DNA from: Pseudonocardia terrae
GTDB lineage: Bacteria > Actinomycetota > Actinomycetes > Mycobacteriales > Pseudonocardiaceae
Length of the DNA stretch: 64,000 nucleotides
Assembly: GCF_021343995.1 (NCBI RefSeq)
Contig: NZ_JAJTTE010000020.1
Span: 52,239-116,238 of the forward strand
Direction of reading: 5' to 3'
Below are positions 8,573 through 17,238 of this stretch, piece by piece (positions within the stretch are counted from its first letter, which is position 1; each line of letters opens with the position of its first letter). A program made the translations under genes and the position numbers. A model generated the notes under the pieces. That model did not search any database. It was not told the DNA's origin and worked only from the letters and a program-made list of their open reading frames with translations.

Positions 8573-9092
8573 GCCGGACCCGGTCGCCGTCCCGGCGACC
8601 GTCGACGCCTATCTCGCACGCCTCGACCGCGCGAGTCGGGGCCACCGCCGATCGGTCCGGGCTGACCTGCGTGCGTTGGTGTGGACCTCCGTCGCCCGCG
8701 AGGTGGGCGGCGACCCGGCGCCTGCCCGCGTGGCCGCCGCGTTGGCCGCCCTCGGCCAGCCCGAAGATCTCGCCGCCGGGTCCGGCGGCGTCCCCGCCGC
8801 GCCCGCCGGCAAGCGTGCGGCGCCGCCGTCGTGGACGTGTATCCACCTCCTCGGTGCGTCCGCTCTGACCCTTGGTGTCACGACCGTCGTGGGCGTCATC
8901 CGGCTGTGGCGCGATCGTGAGTGGCGGCGACTTCATGTACTCAGCGCAATCATGCTCATCGTTCTGGGCGGCGTGCTCGTGCCTCTCCTGACTCCTCTCG
9001 GAACGGTCGTCGGAGGAGCGATCGGCCTCGTGGCCGTAGGCCCACTCGGTGCTGCCGGCTACCTCGCGGCAGTGCGCAAAATCGCCCCCTGA
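8538..9092 (+). CDS. HAAS-like small membrane protein
   Basis: 184 residues. The N-terminal 75 residues (AYLARLDRASRGHRRSVRAD ... ALAALGQPEDLA) have the helical pattern of HAAS/DUF1700-type signalling domains, which end in an LG-P-E-LA motif. Two or three membrane segments follow (about 98-116 and 130-175). The GTG start lies inside the end of the LuxR gene, a 35-base overlap that implies coupled expression. HAAS proteins often pair with a transcription regulator, usually PadR, and here the partner is LuxR-type. Function unknown. Confidence 0.65.
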   Translation: MSTPTPVTPGAEPDPVAVPATVDAYLARLDRASRGHRRSVRADLRALVWTSVAREVGGDPAPARVAAALAALGQPEDLAAGSGGVPAAPAGKRAAPPSWTCIHLLGASALTLGVTTVVGVIRLWRDREWRRLHVLSAIMLIVLGGVLVPLLTPLGTVVGGAIGLVAVGPLGAAGYLAAVRKIAP

Positions 9093-9138
9093 ACACCCGT
9101 AACCTTGTGCCTTCCCGCTCGTTGGCGGCCTCTTCTAC

Positions 9139-9152
9139 CCCTCAAGGGGGAG
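9139..9152 (+). promoter_or_regulatory. CCCTCAAGGGGGAG motif, copy 1
   Basis: Fourteen bases identical to the minus strand at 59373-59386. It lies 120 bp upstream of the first mce-operon gene. The CCTCAAG half-site recalls MerR/SoxR-type operators, but no second half-site is clear. Confidence 0.35.
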
Positions 9153-9195
9153 GGGTATACGCCCCCAACGGGAGGTGTGCCCCACGCCACCGGTT

Positions 9196-9261
9196 GGACA
9201 GACTCCCACTAGACGCAGTCCGCCGTCATCCGACTACTCAGGGTGACTATCGGACAGACTC
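9196..9261 (+). promoter_or_regulatory. Repeated GGACAGACTC in the mce operon leader
   Basis: The 10-mer GGACAGACTC occurs at 9196-9205 and again at 9252-9261, 56 bp apart, in the 180-bp gap before the mce operon. A GC-rich dyad (GGGGGAGGGGTATACGCCCCC) lies at 9146-9166. These are plausible regulator sites for the operon, perhaps for the upstream LuxR protein. No convincing -10/-35 pair was seen. Confidence 0.3.
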
Positions 9262-9272
9262 AAGGGAGAGCG

Positions 9273-10130
9273 ATGACCGCGCCTGGGACGATCGCCCAGC
9301 AGCCCGCCCGGGCTGCCGCGCCGCCGCGCCGTAAGGCGGGAGGCGGCCTGAGCCGTGTCGTCGGACCGTTCGTGACGGCCGGCGAGATGTGGCAGCTGAT
9401 GGTCAAGGTCTTCGTCATGGCGGTCCGCCACCCGGTGGGCTACTGGGGCGACGTCCGAGACCAGTGCTTCGACATCCTGAAGCTGACCTGGCTGCCGATG
9501 TCGCTGGCCGCCTTCGGCTTCGGGTTCGGCGCCCCTGGGCTGACCGGTGGCGCCATCTTCTACGTCTTCGGCATCCCCTACCGCCTCGGCTCGTTCTTCG
9601 AGTTCGCGAGCGTGCGGGAGTTCGCGCCGTTCATCAACGGCATGGTCGTGGCGGGCGTCGTCGGCACCGCGATCACGGCGGACCTCGGTGCGCGCCGGAT
9701 CCGCGACGAGATCGACGCCATGGAGGTCCTCGGCGTCGACCCGATCCGCACGCTCGTCCTGCCCCGGGTCCTGGCTTGCGTGATCATGACCGCGGTCCTC
9801 GACATCATGGCGCTGGTCGTGGGGCTGGCCAGCGGCTGGGTCGCGGCAGGGCCGATCTTCGACGCCAGCTATGCCGCCTATTACGGCAGCCTGTTCGACC
9901 TGCTGAACACCGCGGACTTGTGGGGCAGCGTCGTGAAGTGCGCGCTCTACGGCCTGATCATCGGGGTCGTGTGCTCCTACGTGGGGCTGAACGCCAAGGG
10001 CGGCCCGATCGGCGTCGGCAAGGCCGTCAACCAAGCGGTCGTCATCGCCTTCGCCGGCATCTGGGTCATCAACTTCGTCTTCACCCTCACGCTGCTGGGC
10101 CTCAACCCCCAGATCAGCGTCTACAAGTAA
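9273..10130 (+). CDS. yrbEA: Mce-associated permease YrbE (A)
   Basis: 285-residue MlaE/YrbE-family inner-membrane permease, one half of the membrane core of the Mce lipid importer. An amphipathic N-terminal region is followed by about five membrane helices. The family signature is strong: EFAPFINGMVVAGVVGTAIT, then ADLGARRIRDEIDAMEVLGV, the cytoplasmic coupling region that contacts the ATPase. The ATG at 9273 follows AGGGAGAG (9263-9270); an upstream in-frame start at 9243 has no such site. It is the first gene of the operon, twelve bases before yrbEB. Confidence 0.93.
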   Translation: MTAPGTIAQQPARAAAPPRRKAGGGLSRVVGPFVTAGEMWQLMVKVFVMAVRHPVGYWGDVRDQCFDILKLTWLPMSLAAFGFGFGAPGLTGGAIFYVFGIPYRLGSFFEFASVREFAPFINGMVVAGVVGTAITADLGARRIRDEIDAMEVLGVDPIRTLVLPRVLACVIMTAVLDIMALVVGLASGWVAAGPIFDASYAAYYGSLFDLLNTADLWGSVVKCALYGLIIGVVCSYVGLNAKGGPIGVGKAVNQAVVIAFAGIWVINFVFTLTLLGLNPQISVYK

Positions 10131-10142
10131 GGAGGCCGTCCG

Positions 10143-11021
10143 ATGACCATGCTCGACGACCGGAACGGCCCTCGTGACCCGGCCCCGCAGCTGAAGGCGC
10201 CGGCGCCCAAGGACGTGGACCTCGGTTTCTCGGCCATCACGACGCGGATCCGCAACGGCTTCGAGGAGGCCGGGGACATCGGCCGGTTCACGGCCGACAC
10301 CGTCAAGGACTTCCCGGACATGTTCCGGCGCTACGTCCCCGAGGTGTTCCGCCAGGCCGGGGTCATGATCTTCAGCTCCGCGCTGATCATCTGGTTCATG
10401 ATGTTCATCATGGGCGGGCAGTGCGGCCTGGAGGCCAGCTACACGCTCAAGCAGATCGGTGCCCCGCTCTACTCCGCGGTGTTCGACGCCTACTGCGGGC
10501 TCCGCGAGCTCTCGGTCTACATGTGGGGCTGGATTCTCGCCGCGAAGGTCGGCTGCGGCTTCGTCGCGGAGATCGGTTCGATGCGCATTGCCGACGAGGT
10601 CGACGCCATGGAGGTCATGGGCATCAAGTCCAAGTCCTACCTGGTAGGCACCCGCATCGCCGCCACCATCATCGCGGTCCCATTCATGTACGCAGTGGGC
10701 CTGGCCATCCTCTACTGCGCAATGTACCTGATCACGGTCGTCAACCTGGGTGGTGTCTCACCAGGTGGCTTCCTCTACCTGTTCTGGCTTTACCAGAGTC
10801 CCTACGACTCGTTCGCCGTGATGTGCAAGATCATGGCCGAGTCGATCGTCATCGTCGGTGTCGGCCTCTACTACGGCTACAACGCACGTGGCGGTCCCGT
10901 CGGAGTGGGCCGCGCGACGGCCAAGTCGATGATCATCAACCTTGTGTTGATCTCGGTCATCGGCACCATCGGCACGCTGGCCTTCTGGGGCCTCGACGCC
11001 AACTCGCCCATCGCCAACTGA
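10143..11021 (+). CDS. yrbEB: Mce-associated permease YrbE (B)
   Basis: 292-residue second MlaE/YrbE permease. A long cytoplasmic N-terminus (about 75 residues) precedes the membrane helices. The coupling motif reads AEIGSMRIADEVDAMEVMGI, equivalent to that of YrbEA. The ATG at 10143 follows AAGGAGG. Together the two YrbE subunits should form the transmembrane dimer on which the MceA-F assembly sits and which the ATPase gene downstream energises. Confidence 0.93.
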   Translation: MTMLDDRNGPRDPAPQLKAPAPKDVDLGFSAITTRIRNGFEEAGDIGRFTADTVKDFPDMFRRYVPEVFRQAGVMIFSSALIIWFMMFIMGGQCGLEASYTLKQIGAPLYSAVFDAYCGLRELSVYMWGWILAAKVGCGFVAEIGSMRIADEVDAMEVMGIKSKSYLVGTRIAATIIAVPFMYAVGLAILYCAMYLITVVNLGGVSPGGFLYLFWLYQSPYDSFAVMCKIMAESIVIVGVGLYYGYNARGGPVGVGRATAKSMIINLVLISVIGTIGTLAFWGLDANSPIAN

Positions 11022-11080
11022 TTCGCTGCCCGGGCACTGCTCCCCGCCGCCGCCCGGCTCCGCTCCCCTGGAGAACCCCC

Positions 11081-11947
11081 GTGAACTCCCCCATGCACCG
11101 CGACGCGCCCACCGAGCAGTTCTCGGCCGTTGCTCAGGCGCCCACGCGCGGCCCCGGCTGGTCGCTCGAGACTCGCGACTTCCACCACGGTGACGACCCG
11201 ATCCTGCAGGTCCGCGGCCTGGCGAAGTCTTTCGGCTCGACCCAGATCCTGAAGAACATCAACTTCGAGTTCCAACACAACGCCATCACCACCGTCCTGG
11301 GCCCCTCGGGTACCGGTAAGTCGGTGCTGATCAAGCACCTCGTCGGGCTGCTCGCCCCGGACGCGGGCGAGGTCCGCGTCGGCGGCCAGGACATCTGGGC
11401 GATGAGCGAGAACGAGCGGTACGACATGCGGACCCGCTTCGGCGTCTGCTGGCAGGACGGGGCCCTGTTCGGGTCCATGAACCTCTACGACAACGTCGCC
11501 TTCCCGCTGCGCAAGCACACGCGCAAGTCGGAGAAGGAGATCGAGCAGATCGTGATGAAGGCGCTCGACGAGGTCGGCCTCGGCAAGGCCGCCCACAAGG
11601 CGCCGAACGAGGTCTCCGGCGGCATGAAGAAGCGCGCGGGCTTCGCCCGCGCCCTGGTGATGAACCCGGACATCGTGCTTTTCGACGAGCCGGACTCGGG
11701 CCTCGACCCCGTCCGCACCAGCCTGCTCTGCGACATCATCATGGACGTCCACAACCAGCACGGCGGGACCTACCTGCTGGTCACGCACGACATCAAGACC
11801 GCGCGGAAGGTCAGCGACTACGTCGGCCTCATCTGGAAGGGCGAGGTCGTGCACTACGGGCCGGCGCAGGAGGCGTTCGAGCACCAGGACCCGTTCGTGA
11901 AGCAGTTCCTCGCGGGACAGTCCGCCGGCCCGCTGGGCATGGACTGA
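11081..11947 (+). CDS. Mce/Mla-type ABC transporter ATPase (MceG/MlaF-like)
   Basis: 288-residue ATPase with all ABC motifs intact: Walker A GPSGTGKS, Q-loop in CWQDGALFGSMNLYDNV, signature VSGGMKKRAGFARAL, Walker B DIVLFDEPDSGLDP and the H-loop LVTHD. The SGGM signature and ALFGS segment are typical of MlaF/MceG. The GTG at 11081 follows GGAG (11070-11073); an ATG at 11093 is an alternative. In many mycobacteria the Mce ATPase (mceG/mkl) is unlinked to the mce operon, whereas here it sits between yrbEB and mceA. It presumably powers this importer. Confidence 0.92.
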   Translation: MNSPMHRDAPTEQFSAVAQAPTRGPGWSLETRDFHHGDDPILQVRGLAKSFGSTQILKNINFEFQHNAITTVLGPSGTGKSVLIKHLVGLLAPDAGEVRVGGQDIWAMSENERYDMRTRFGVCWQDGALFGSMNLYDNVAFPLRKHTRKSEKEIEQIVMKALDEVGLGKAAHKAPNEVSGGMKKRAGFARALVMNPDIVLFDEPDSGLDPVRTSLLCDIIMDVHNQHGGTYLLVTHDIKTARKVSDYVGLIWKGEVVHYGPAQEAFEHQDPFVKQFLAGQSAGPLGMD

Positions 11948-13209
11948 TGGCCGCCCCCCAGACCCGCCCGGTCGTCCCGATCGTGGCGGGGGTGCTCGCG
12001 CTGCTCCTGGTGGCCGGCCTGGTCCTCGCGTTCAGCGGCGGCGGCCGCTACACGGTCACCGCCGTCATGCCCGCCGGCAACCCCAACCTCATCGAGGGGG
12101 CGCCCGTCTACATCGACGGCTTCGAGGCGGGCTCCATCGAGACCATCGAGCCCGAGAACAACCAGGCCGTCATCACGGTGTCACTCGACCGCGACCTCGC
12201 CCCTCTGCACGCGGGGGCGTTCTTCCACGTGCAGTGGAAGGCGCTCGTCGGTGAACGGTTGCTGTTCATCGAGGACGGTCCGAAGGAGAACGCGGAGATC
12301 CCCAGCGGCGGCATGGTCGAGGGCGACTTCCCCAAGCCGACCGAGGTCGCCGACATCCTGGCTGCGCTCGACCCGGCGACCCGGGAGAAGCTCGGCTCGC
12401 TGACCGAGACCCTGCAGACCACCGTGAAGGGGCACGAGCAGGACCTCAACGGCACCCTGCAGACCGCGGGTCCGGCACTCGCGGCCGTCGGCGAGGTGCT
12501 TCGGGGCATCGGGACCGACGGGCCCGCGATCAACGCCCTCGTCACGGACCTGAACTCGACGATGGCGACCATCGCGAACCGGCAGGATGCACTGAGTGGG
12601 GTCGTCACCGACCTGTCCACCAGCTCGAAGGCCATGGCCGCTCAACGTGAGCAGCTCCGGGCCGCCCTGCAGAAGCTGCCCAGCACGCTCGACATCGCGC
12701 AGGGCACGCTCGGTCGGGTCCCCGGTGTCACCGAGGAGACCCTCCCGCTGCTGTCCGACCTGGAGTCGGCCACCGCCAAGCTCCCGGGCGTGTCCGAGCA
12801 GCTCGCGCCGTTGCTCGCCGATCTGCGCCCCCTGGTCGCGGACCTGAAGCCGACGCTCGAGTCGGCGTCCCTGCTGCTGGACCGCACTCCGGGGCTGCTG
12901 GATTCCGCCCACGGCGCGCTGCCGGGGCTGAGCACCGCGGCGGACGCCTACACCCCGGCGCTGGACTTCCTGCGGCCCTACACGCCGGACGTCACCAGCT
13001 TCCTCACCAACTGGGGCGGTGCGGGCCAGAACTACGACTCGAACGGCCGCTACATGCGCATCTTCGCCCAGGAGGGCACCACCAGCCCGGATGTGAACCC
13101 GGGCGTCACCCCGCCGGGGATCCAGCACGAGGACGCACCGGCGCCGTTCAGTGCCCTCGACACCGCGGGCAACGGCCCGGTCGACGCCGGCGGGGAGGGA
13201 CCCCGATGA
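11947..13209 (+). CDS. mceA: Mce family protein A
   Basis: 420-residue Mce protein. One N-terminal membrane anchor (about 10-30) is followed by the MlaD/Mce domain (GGRYTVTAVMPAGNPNLIEG to about residue 115). A long helical region of the type that builds the periplasm-spanning tunnel follows, with a C-terminal segment TNWGGAGQNYDSNGRYMR. The start codon overlaps the ATPase stop (TGATG), so translation is coupled. First of six consecutive Mce genes; letters are assigned by order. Confidence 0.92.
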   Translation: MAAPQTRPVVPIVAGVLALLLVAGLVLAFSGGGRYTVTAVMPAGNPNLIEGAPVYIDGFEAGSIETIEPENNQAVITVSLDRDLAPLHAGAFFHVQWKALVGERLLFIEDGPKENAEIPSGGMVEGDFPKPTEVADILAALDPATREKLGSLTETLQTTVKGHEQDLNGTLQTAGPALAAVGEVLRGIGTDGPAINALVTDLNSTMATIANRQDALSGVVTDLSTSSKAMAAQREQLRAALQKLPSTLDIAQGTLGRVPGVTEETLPLLSDLESATAKLPGVSEQLAPLLADLRPLVADLKPTLESASLLLDRTPGLLDSAHGALPGLSTAADAYTPALDFLRPYTPDVTSFLTNWGGAGQNYDSNGRYMRIFAQEGTTSPDVNPGVTPPGIQHEDAPAPFSALDTAGNGPVDAGGEGPR

Positions 13210-14576
13210 GTCTCGGAATCTCCAAGGCGAAAATCGTCGCCGTGGCGGCGGTGGCGCTGGTCGCCGCGACCGGCGCGGCCTCGGGCCTCGACGCTGCTCA
13301 GGACGACGGCCGCGTGATCATGACCGAGTTCGCCGACGTCAGCCCGATCCTCGCCGGCCAGCAGGTCAAGGTGAAGGGCGTGACGGTGGGTGAGATCGGC
13401 GAGCCGAGCTACCTGCCGGACCGCAAGATCTCCCTGGTGCCGCTGCACGTCGATGCGCGGGCGCTGCCCGTCCACACGGACGCGACGGCCAGGGTGGCGC
13501 CACTGAGCCTGTTGGGTGAGCGCTACATCGACCTCGACCCCGGCAGTGCGGGTGCTCCTGAGCTGCCGCGAAACCAGTCGATCACCGCCGACAAGACCGG
13601 CCAGGCCCAGGACCTGCAGGACATCCTCGACACGCTGGACGACCCGACGGCGGCGGGGCTCGCCTCGCTGGTCACGACGCTCGGTCAGGGCGCCGACAAC
13701 AACGGCGAGAACATCCAGAAGACCCTCGCCGCCCTGGCCCCCGCGATGGGCGACACGAACAAGCTCGTCTCGGTGCTGTCGGACCAGAACGAGCTGCTGG
13801 GCCGGGTCGTCGACCAGGTCCAGCCGGTGACGTCGGCCCTGGCGGCCGACGACGGGAAGAAGCTCGACGGGCTCGTCGGCTCGGCGAAGTCGCTGCTCGC
13901 GACGACCGCCCGGCGGGACGCGCAGCTGCGCGCCACCCTGACCGAACTCCCCTCGACCCTCGCGGCGGCCCGTCAGACACTGGCTGACCTCACCGGGACG
14001 GCGCAGTCGGCCTCGGTGACCCTGGGAAACCTGCGACCCACCACGGACAACCTCGTTGCCATCAGCCAGGAGCTGCAGGCGTTCGCGGACTCAGCAGACC
14101 CGGCGCTGGCCTCGGCCGACCCGGTGCTCGATCGGGCGAGCGAGCTGCTCGACGCCGCTCAGCCGGTCGCCGCGTCGCTGCGTGCGGCGGGTCCGGACCT
14201 GCGTGAGACCGTCGACGGCGCCGAGCCGATCGTCGGGGAGCTGCAGGGCAACCTCGGCGGCGTCCTCGGCTTCATCCGCAACTGGGCGCTGACCACCAAC
14301 CAGAAGGACGGCCTCTCGCACTATTTCCGGGCCAACTTCGTCGTCAACCCGGATGCGGTGTCCGGGTTCCTGCCCGGCGGCTTGCCCTCCACGGCGCAGT
14401 TGCCGGGGGCCGACCCGACACCCGACCCGCAGATCCAGACGCCCGCCCCCCGGCCGGATGACCTGCCCACCCCGGGCGGCCTGCTCCAGGGCCAGCCCGA
14501 CCCGAGCGGAAGTGCCACCGGTCTCGAGCCGGAGCAGGAACGCGGCGCGCTCGGCTTCCTCCTGGGAGGTAAGTGA
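13206..14576 (+). CDS. mceB: Mce family protein B
   Basis: 456-residue Mce protein with an N-terminal hydrophobic anchor, the MlaD/Mce domain (GRVIMTEFADVSPILAGQQV and a LLGERYIDLDPG motif), a helical tunnel region, a RNWALTTNQKDG segment and a Pro-rich C-terminal tail. ATGA overlap with mceA. It should form one of the six subunits of the Mce hexamer. Confidence 0.92.
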   Translation: MSLGISKAKIVAVAAVALVAATGAASGLDAAQDDGRVIMTEFADVSPILAGQQVKVKGVTVGEIGEPSYLPDRKISLVPLHVDARALPVHTDATARVAPLSLLGERYIDLDPGSAGAPELPRNQSITADKTGQAQDLQDILDTLDDPTAAGLASLVTTLGQGADNNGENIQKTLAALAPAMGDTNKLVSVLSDQNELLGRVVDQVQPVTSALAADDGKKLDGLVGSAKSLLATTARRDAQLRATLTELPSTLAAARQTLADLTGTAQSASVTLGNLRPTTDNLVAISQELQAFADSADPALASADPVLDRASELLDAAQPVAASLRAAGPDLRETVDGAEPIVGELQGNLGGVLGFIRNWALTTNQKDGLSHYFRANFVVNPDAVSGFLPGGLPSTAQLPGADPTPDPQIQTPAPRPDDLPTPGGLLQGQPDPSGSATGLEPEQERGALGFLLGGK

Positions 14577-15892
14577 TGGCACAGACGTCAGCTGGTGCCG
14601 CGGCCCGCAAGGCCCGCAACGCCCGCTCACGGGCGGCTGTGATCGGTGTGCTCATGGCGGTCGGCGCGCTGTTCTTCCTCTACGTGGCGCTCAATGCGCC
14701 GAAGGGGCTGCCGTTCGAGCCGCACACCTACCGCAAGGTCGCCGTCTCCGACGTCGGTGACCTCGCGGTGGGCAACGACGTCCGGTTCGCCCAGGTCCGG
14801 GTCGGTCGGGTCGACGACATCGCGCTGCAGGACGGCCAGGCCGTCGTCACCATGCAGATCGACGACGTCGACTCGCCCATCTACAAGGACGCGCGGGCCG
14901 GAGTGGTCGGCCGGTCCGGCCTGGGTCAGCTCTACCTCGATGTCGACCCAGGCACCCCGGCCGCGGGCGAGCTCGGCGAGGACGACGTGCTGCCCGCGGA
15001 CCGCTCGCTCGGATCCGTCCAGCTGCTGGACCTGGCCGGCGTCTTCGACCCGGCCACCCAGGACGGTGCCCGCACCACCCTGCAGCAGGTCGGCAACGGT
15101 GCGGCGGGACACGGCCAGGACCTGCAGGACTTCCTGGCCGCCTCCCCGCAGATTCTGCCTGACCTGGGCACGACGGCCCGCTCGCTGTCGGTCGACGACG
15201 GGCGGGACCTCACCGCCATGCTGCGGTCGCTGGAGAGCCTCAGCTCCCGCTTCGATGGCAGGCAGCAGGAGATCAGTGAGCTCGTCGGCCAGCTGGACAC
15301 GACTCTCGCCGCGGTGAACGCCGACAACGGCGACGCACTGGGCAAGACCCTGGATGTCGCGCCCGTGGCGATGACCGAGGTCCGCAAGGCCCTGGTCGAT
15401 CTGCAGCAGCCGCTACGTACCACGACCTCCGCAGTCACCCAGCTGCAGCCCGGGGCCCGCTCGCTCGGCGACGCGACCCCGGACCTGCGGGGCGTGCTCA
15501 CCGAGGCGCCGCAGCCCCTCGACAAGCTACCCGGGGTCGCGGACACGGCTGAGCCTGCGCTCGGCTCGCTGACCCCCGCGTTCACCGACGCCCAGCCGGT
15601 GGCGCCGAAGGTCACCGAGGCCGTCGACTTCGCGCACACCCCGCTGCAGGTCCTGGCGCCGTACGCACCGGAGATCGCGCAGTGGTTCACCAACGCGGGC
15701 TTCGCCCTCTCCGACGGTGACGCCGCGGGCCACTGGCTTCGGTTCACCCTGCTGCCGCGGGTGGAGAGCGTGTCGGGGGCCGCAGGACTTGCCGATCCGC
15801 TCCGTCAGGGCGACGCCTACCCGGGTCCCGGTGAGGTCCCGAACCAGGCGTCGAACGGCATCCTCCCGCTCCCCCTCGGTGGAGGTAACTGA
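14576..15892 (+). CDS. mceC: Mce family protein C
   Basis: 438-residue Mce protein. A short basic N-terminus and membrane anchor (about 20-42) are followed by the Mce domain (YRKVAVSDVGDLAVGNDV, then RSGLGQLYLDVDPG) and helical repeats. The ATG at 14576 overlaps the mceB stop (TGATG) and is preferred over the in-frame GTG at 14573, because GGGAGG (14564-14569) then has a six-base spacing. Confidence 0.92.
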   Translation: MAQTSAGAAARKARNARSRAAVIGVLMAVGALFFLYVALNAPKGLPFEPHTYRKVAVSDVGDLAVGNDVRFAQVRVGRVDDIALQDGQAVVTMQIDDVDSPIYKDARAGVVGRSGLGQLYLDVDPGTPAAGELGEDDVLPADRSLGSVQLLDLAGVFDPATQDGARTTLQQVGNGAAGHGQDLQDFLAASPQILPDLGTTARSLSVDDGRDLTAMLRSLESLSSRFDGRQQEISELVGQLDTTLAAVNADNGDALGKTLDVAPVAMTEVRKALVDLQQPLRTTTSAVTQLQPGARSLGDATPDLRGVLTEAPQPLDKLPGVADTAEPALGSLTPAFTDAQPVAPKVTEAVDFAHTPLQVLAPYAPEIAQWFTNAGFALSDGDAAGHWLRFTLLPRVESVSGAAGLADPLRQGDAYPGPGEVPNQASNGILPLPLGGGN

Positions 15893-17238
15893 TGTCCGTG
15901 CAGACCCCTCCGCCGCCGGCGGCGGCGAAGAAGCCGAAGCAGAAGAAGCGACTCCCCACCGCCGTCGTCGCGCTGATCGTCTTCGGCCTGGTCATCGGGT
16001 CGCTGATCGCCGCGATCGGTAAGCCCCAGCTGACCACCTGGTTCGCCGTCCTCGGCGGTGACCAGGTGCGGCACGTGCACTTCGCCGCCAACCAGTTCCT
16101 GCTGGAGGACACCAGCAAGGTGAAGCTGGCTGGCGTCGACTCCGGCGTCGTGGACAGCGTCGTGCCCGCCGCGGACGGTGGTGCGGACGTCACACTCGTC
16201 GTCGACAAGGCCGTGATCGAAGCGGCGGGGGACACCCCGTCGGCTCGTCTGCGCCCGACGACGCTGCTCAGCGGTCTGTTCTACATCGAGATCGTTCCCG
16301 GCGGGGACAAGACGTCGGAGTGGACCGAGGACATCCCGGTCGACCGCACCCGGCTCCCCACCGAGGTCGACGACGTCGCCGAGCGGCTGCAGCCCGACGC
16401 GCTCGAAGGCGCCAAGGCCGCGGTCACCCAGCTCGACACCACGCTCGGCGCGGCGGGCGGCAATGACGAGCTGCACAAGCTGCTCGCGGACGCCCCCGGC
16501 ACGCTGGTCCCCGCCGGGGGTGCCCTCGACGCCCTGCGCGGCACCAGACCGGACGTCGACCTGCCCGCGCTGGTGACCAACCTTCAGAAGACCTCCGCGG
16601 TCCTCACGAAGCAGGACGGCCAGCTGGACGCGATCATCGCGACGCTGAATGACACCAGCGGCGTCCTTGCGGACACCGCGCAGCCGGTGGCCGACGCGAT
16701 CGGCATGCTCCCGGCCACGCTGGACACCACGAACGCGGGTCTGACCCGCCTCGACGGCAGCCTCGACCGGCTCAAGGACACGGCAGGGCCGGCGCGGCCC
16801 GCCGTCCAGGAGCTGGACGGGCTGCTCGAGACGGCAGAGCCGGTGCTCGCCGACGCCCGTCCGCTCGTGGCGGACCTACGCGTCGCCCTGCAGGACACCC
16901 GTCCGCTGGTGGGTGACCTGGTCCCGACGAGCGCGGGCGCGACGCGCGTCCTCGACGACATCGAGGGCCCGGTCCTCGACCGGCTCAACGGCCCGGTTCG
17001 GGACGCTCTGTACAGCGGCTACCAGGGCACCGGCCCGTACCAGTACACGCAGGGCGACAACCCCTTCTACACGGAGATCGGCTACATGTTCACCGGCCTC
17101 GCCAAGGCGGGCGCCTACGTGGACCCGAACGGTCACGCGGTGGCCTTCCACCCGGGCCCCGGCATCGGCACGGTGTCCGGCCCGGTCAGCCTCGAAGCGA
17201 TGTACCAGCAGCTGTTCCACGGAACGGGAGAGCGGTGA
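15892..17238 (+). CDS. mceD: Mce family protein D
   Basis: 448-residue Mce protein with a Lys-rich N-terminus (KKPKQKKR), one membrane anchor (about 22-42), the Mce domain (VRHVHFAANQFLLEDTSKVK, then LLSGLFYIEIVPGG) and helical repeats. The C-terminal region contains a Tyr-rich segment, YQGTGPYQYTQGDNPFY. It overlaps mceC by one base and mceE by one base. Confidence 0.92.
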   Translation: MSVQTPPPPAAAKKPKQKKRLPTAVVALIVFGLVIGSLIAAIGKPQLTTWFAVLGGDQVRHVHFAANQFLLEDTSKVKLAGVDSGVVDSVVPAADGGADVTLVVDKAVIEAAGDTPSARLRPTTLLSGLFYIEIVPGGDKTSEWTEDIPVDRTRLPTEVDDVAERLQPDALEGAKAAVTQLDTTLGAAGGNDELHKLLADAPGTLVPAGGALDALRGTRPDVDLPALVTNLQKTSAVLTKQDGQLDAIIATLNDTSGVLADTAQPVADAIGMLPATLDTTNAGLTRLDGSLDRLKDTAGPARPAVQELDGLLETAEPVLADARPLVADLRVALQDTRPLVGDLVPTSAGATRVLDDIEGPVLDRLNGPVRDALYSGYQGTGPYQYTQGDNPFYTEIGYMFTGLAKAGAYVDPNGHAVAFHPGPGIGTVSGPVSLEAMYQQLFHGTGER

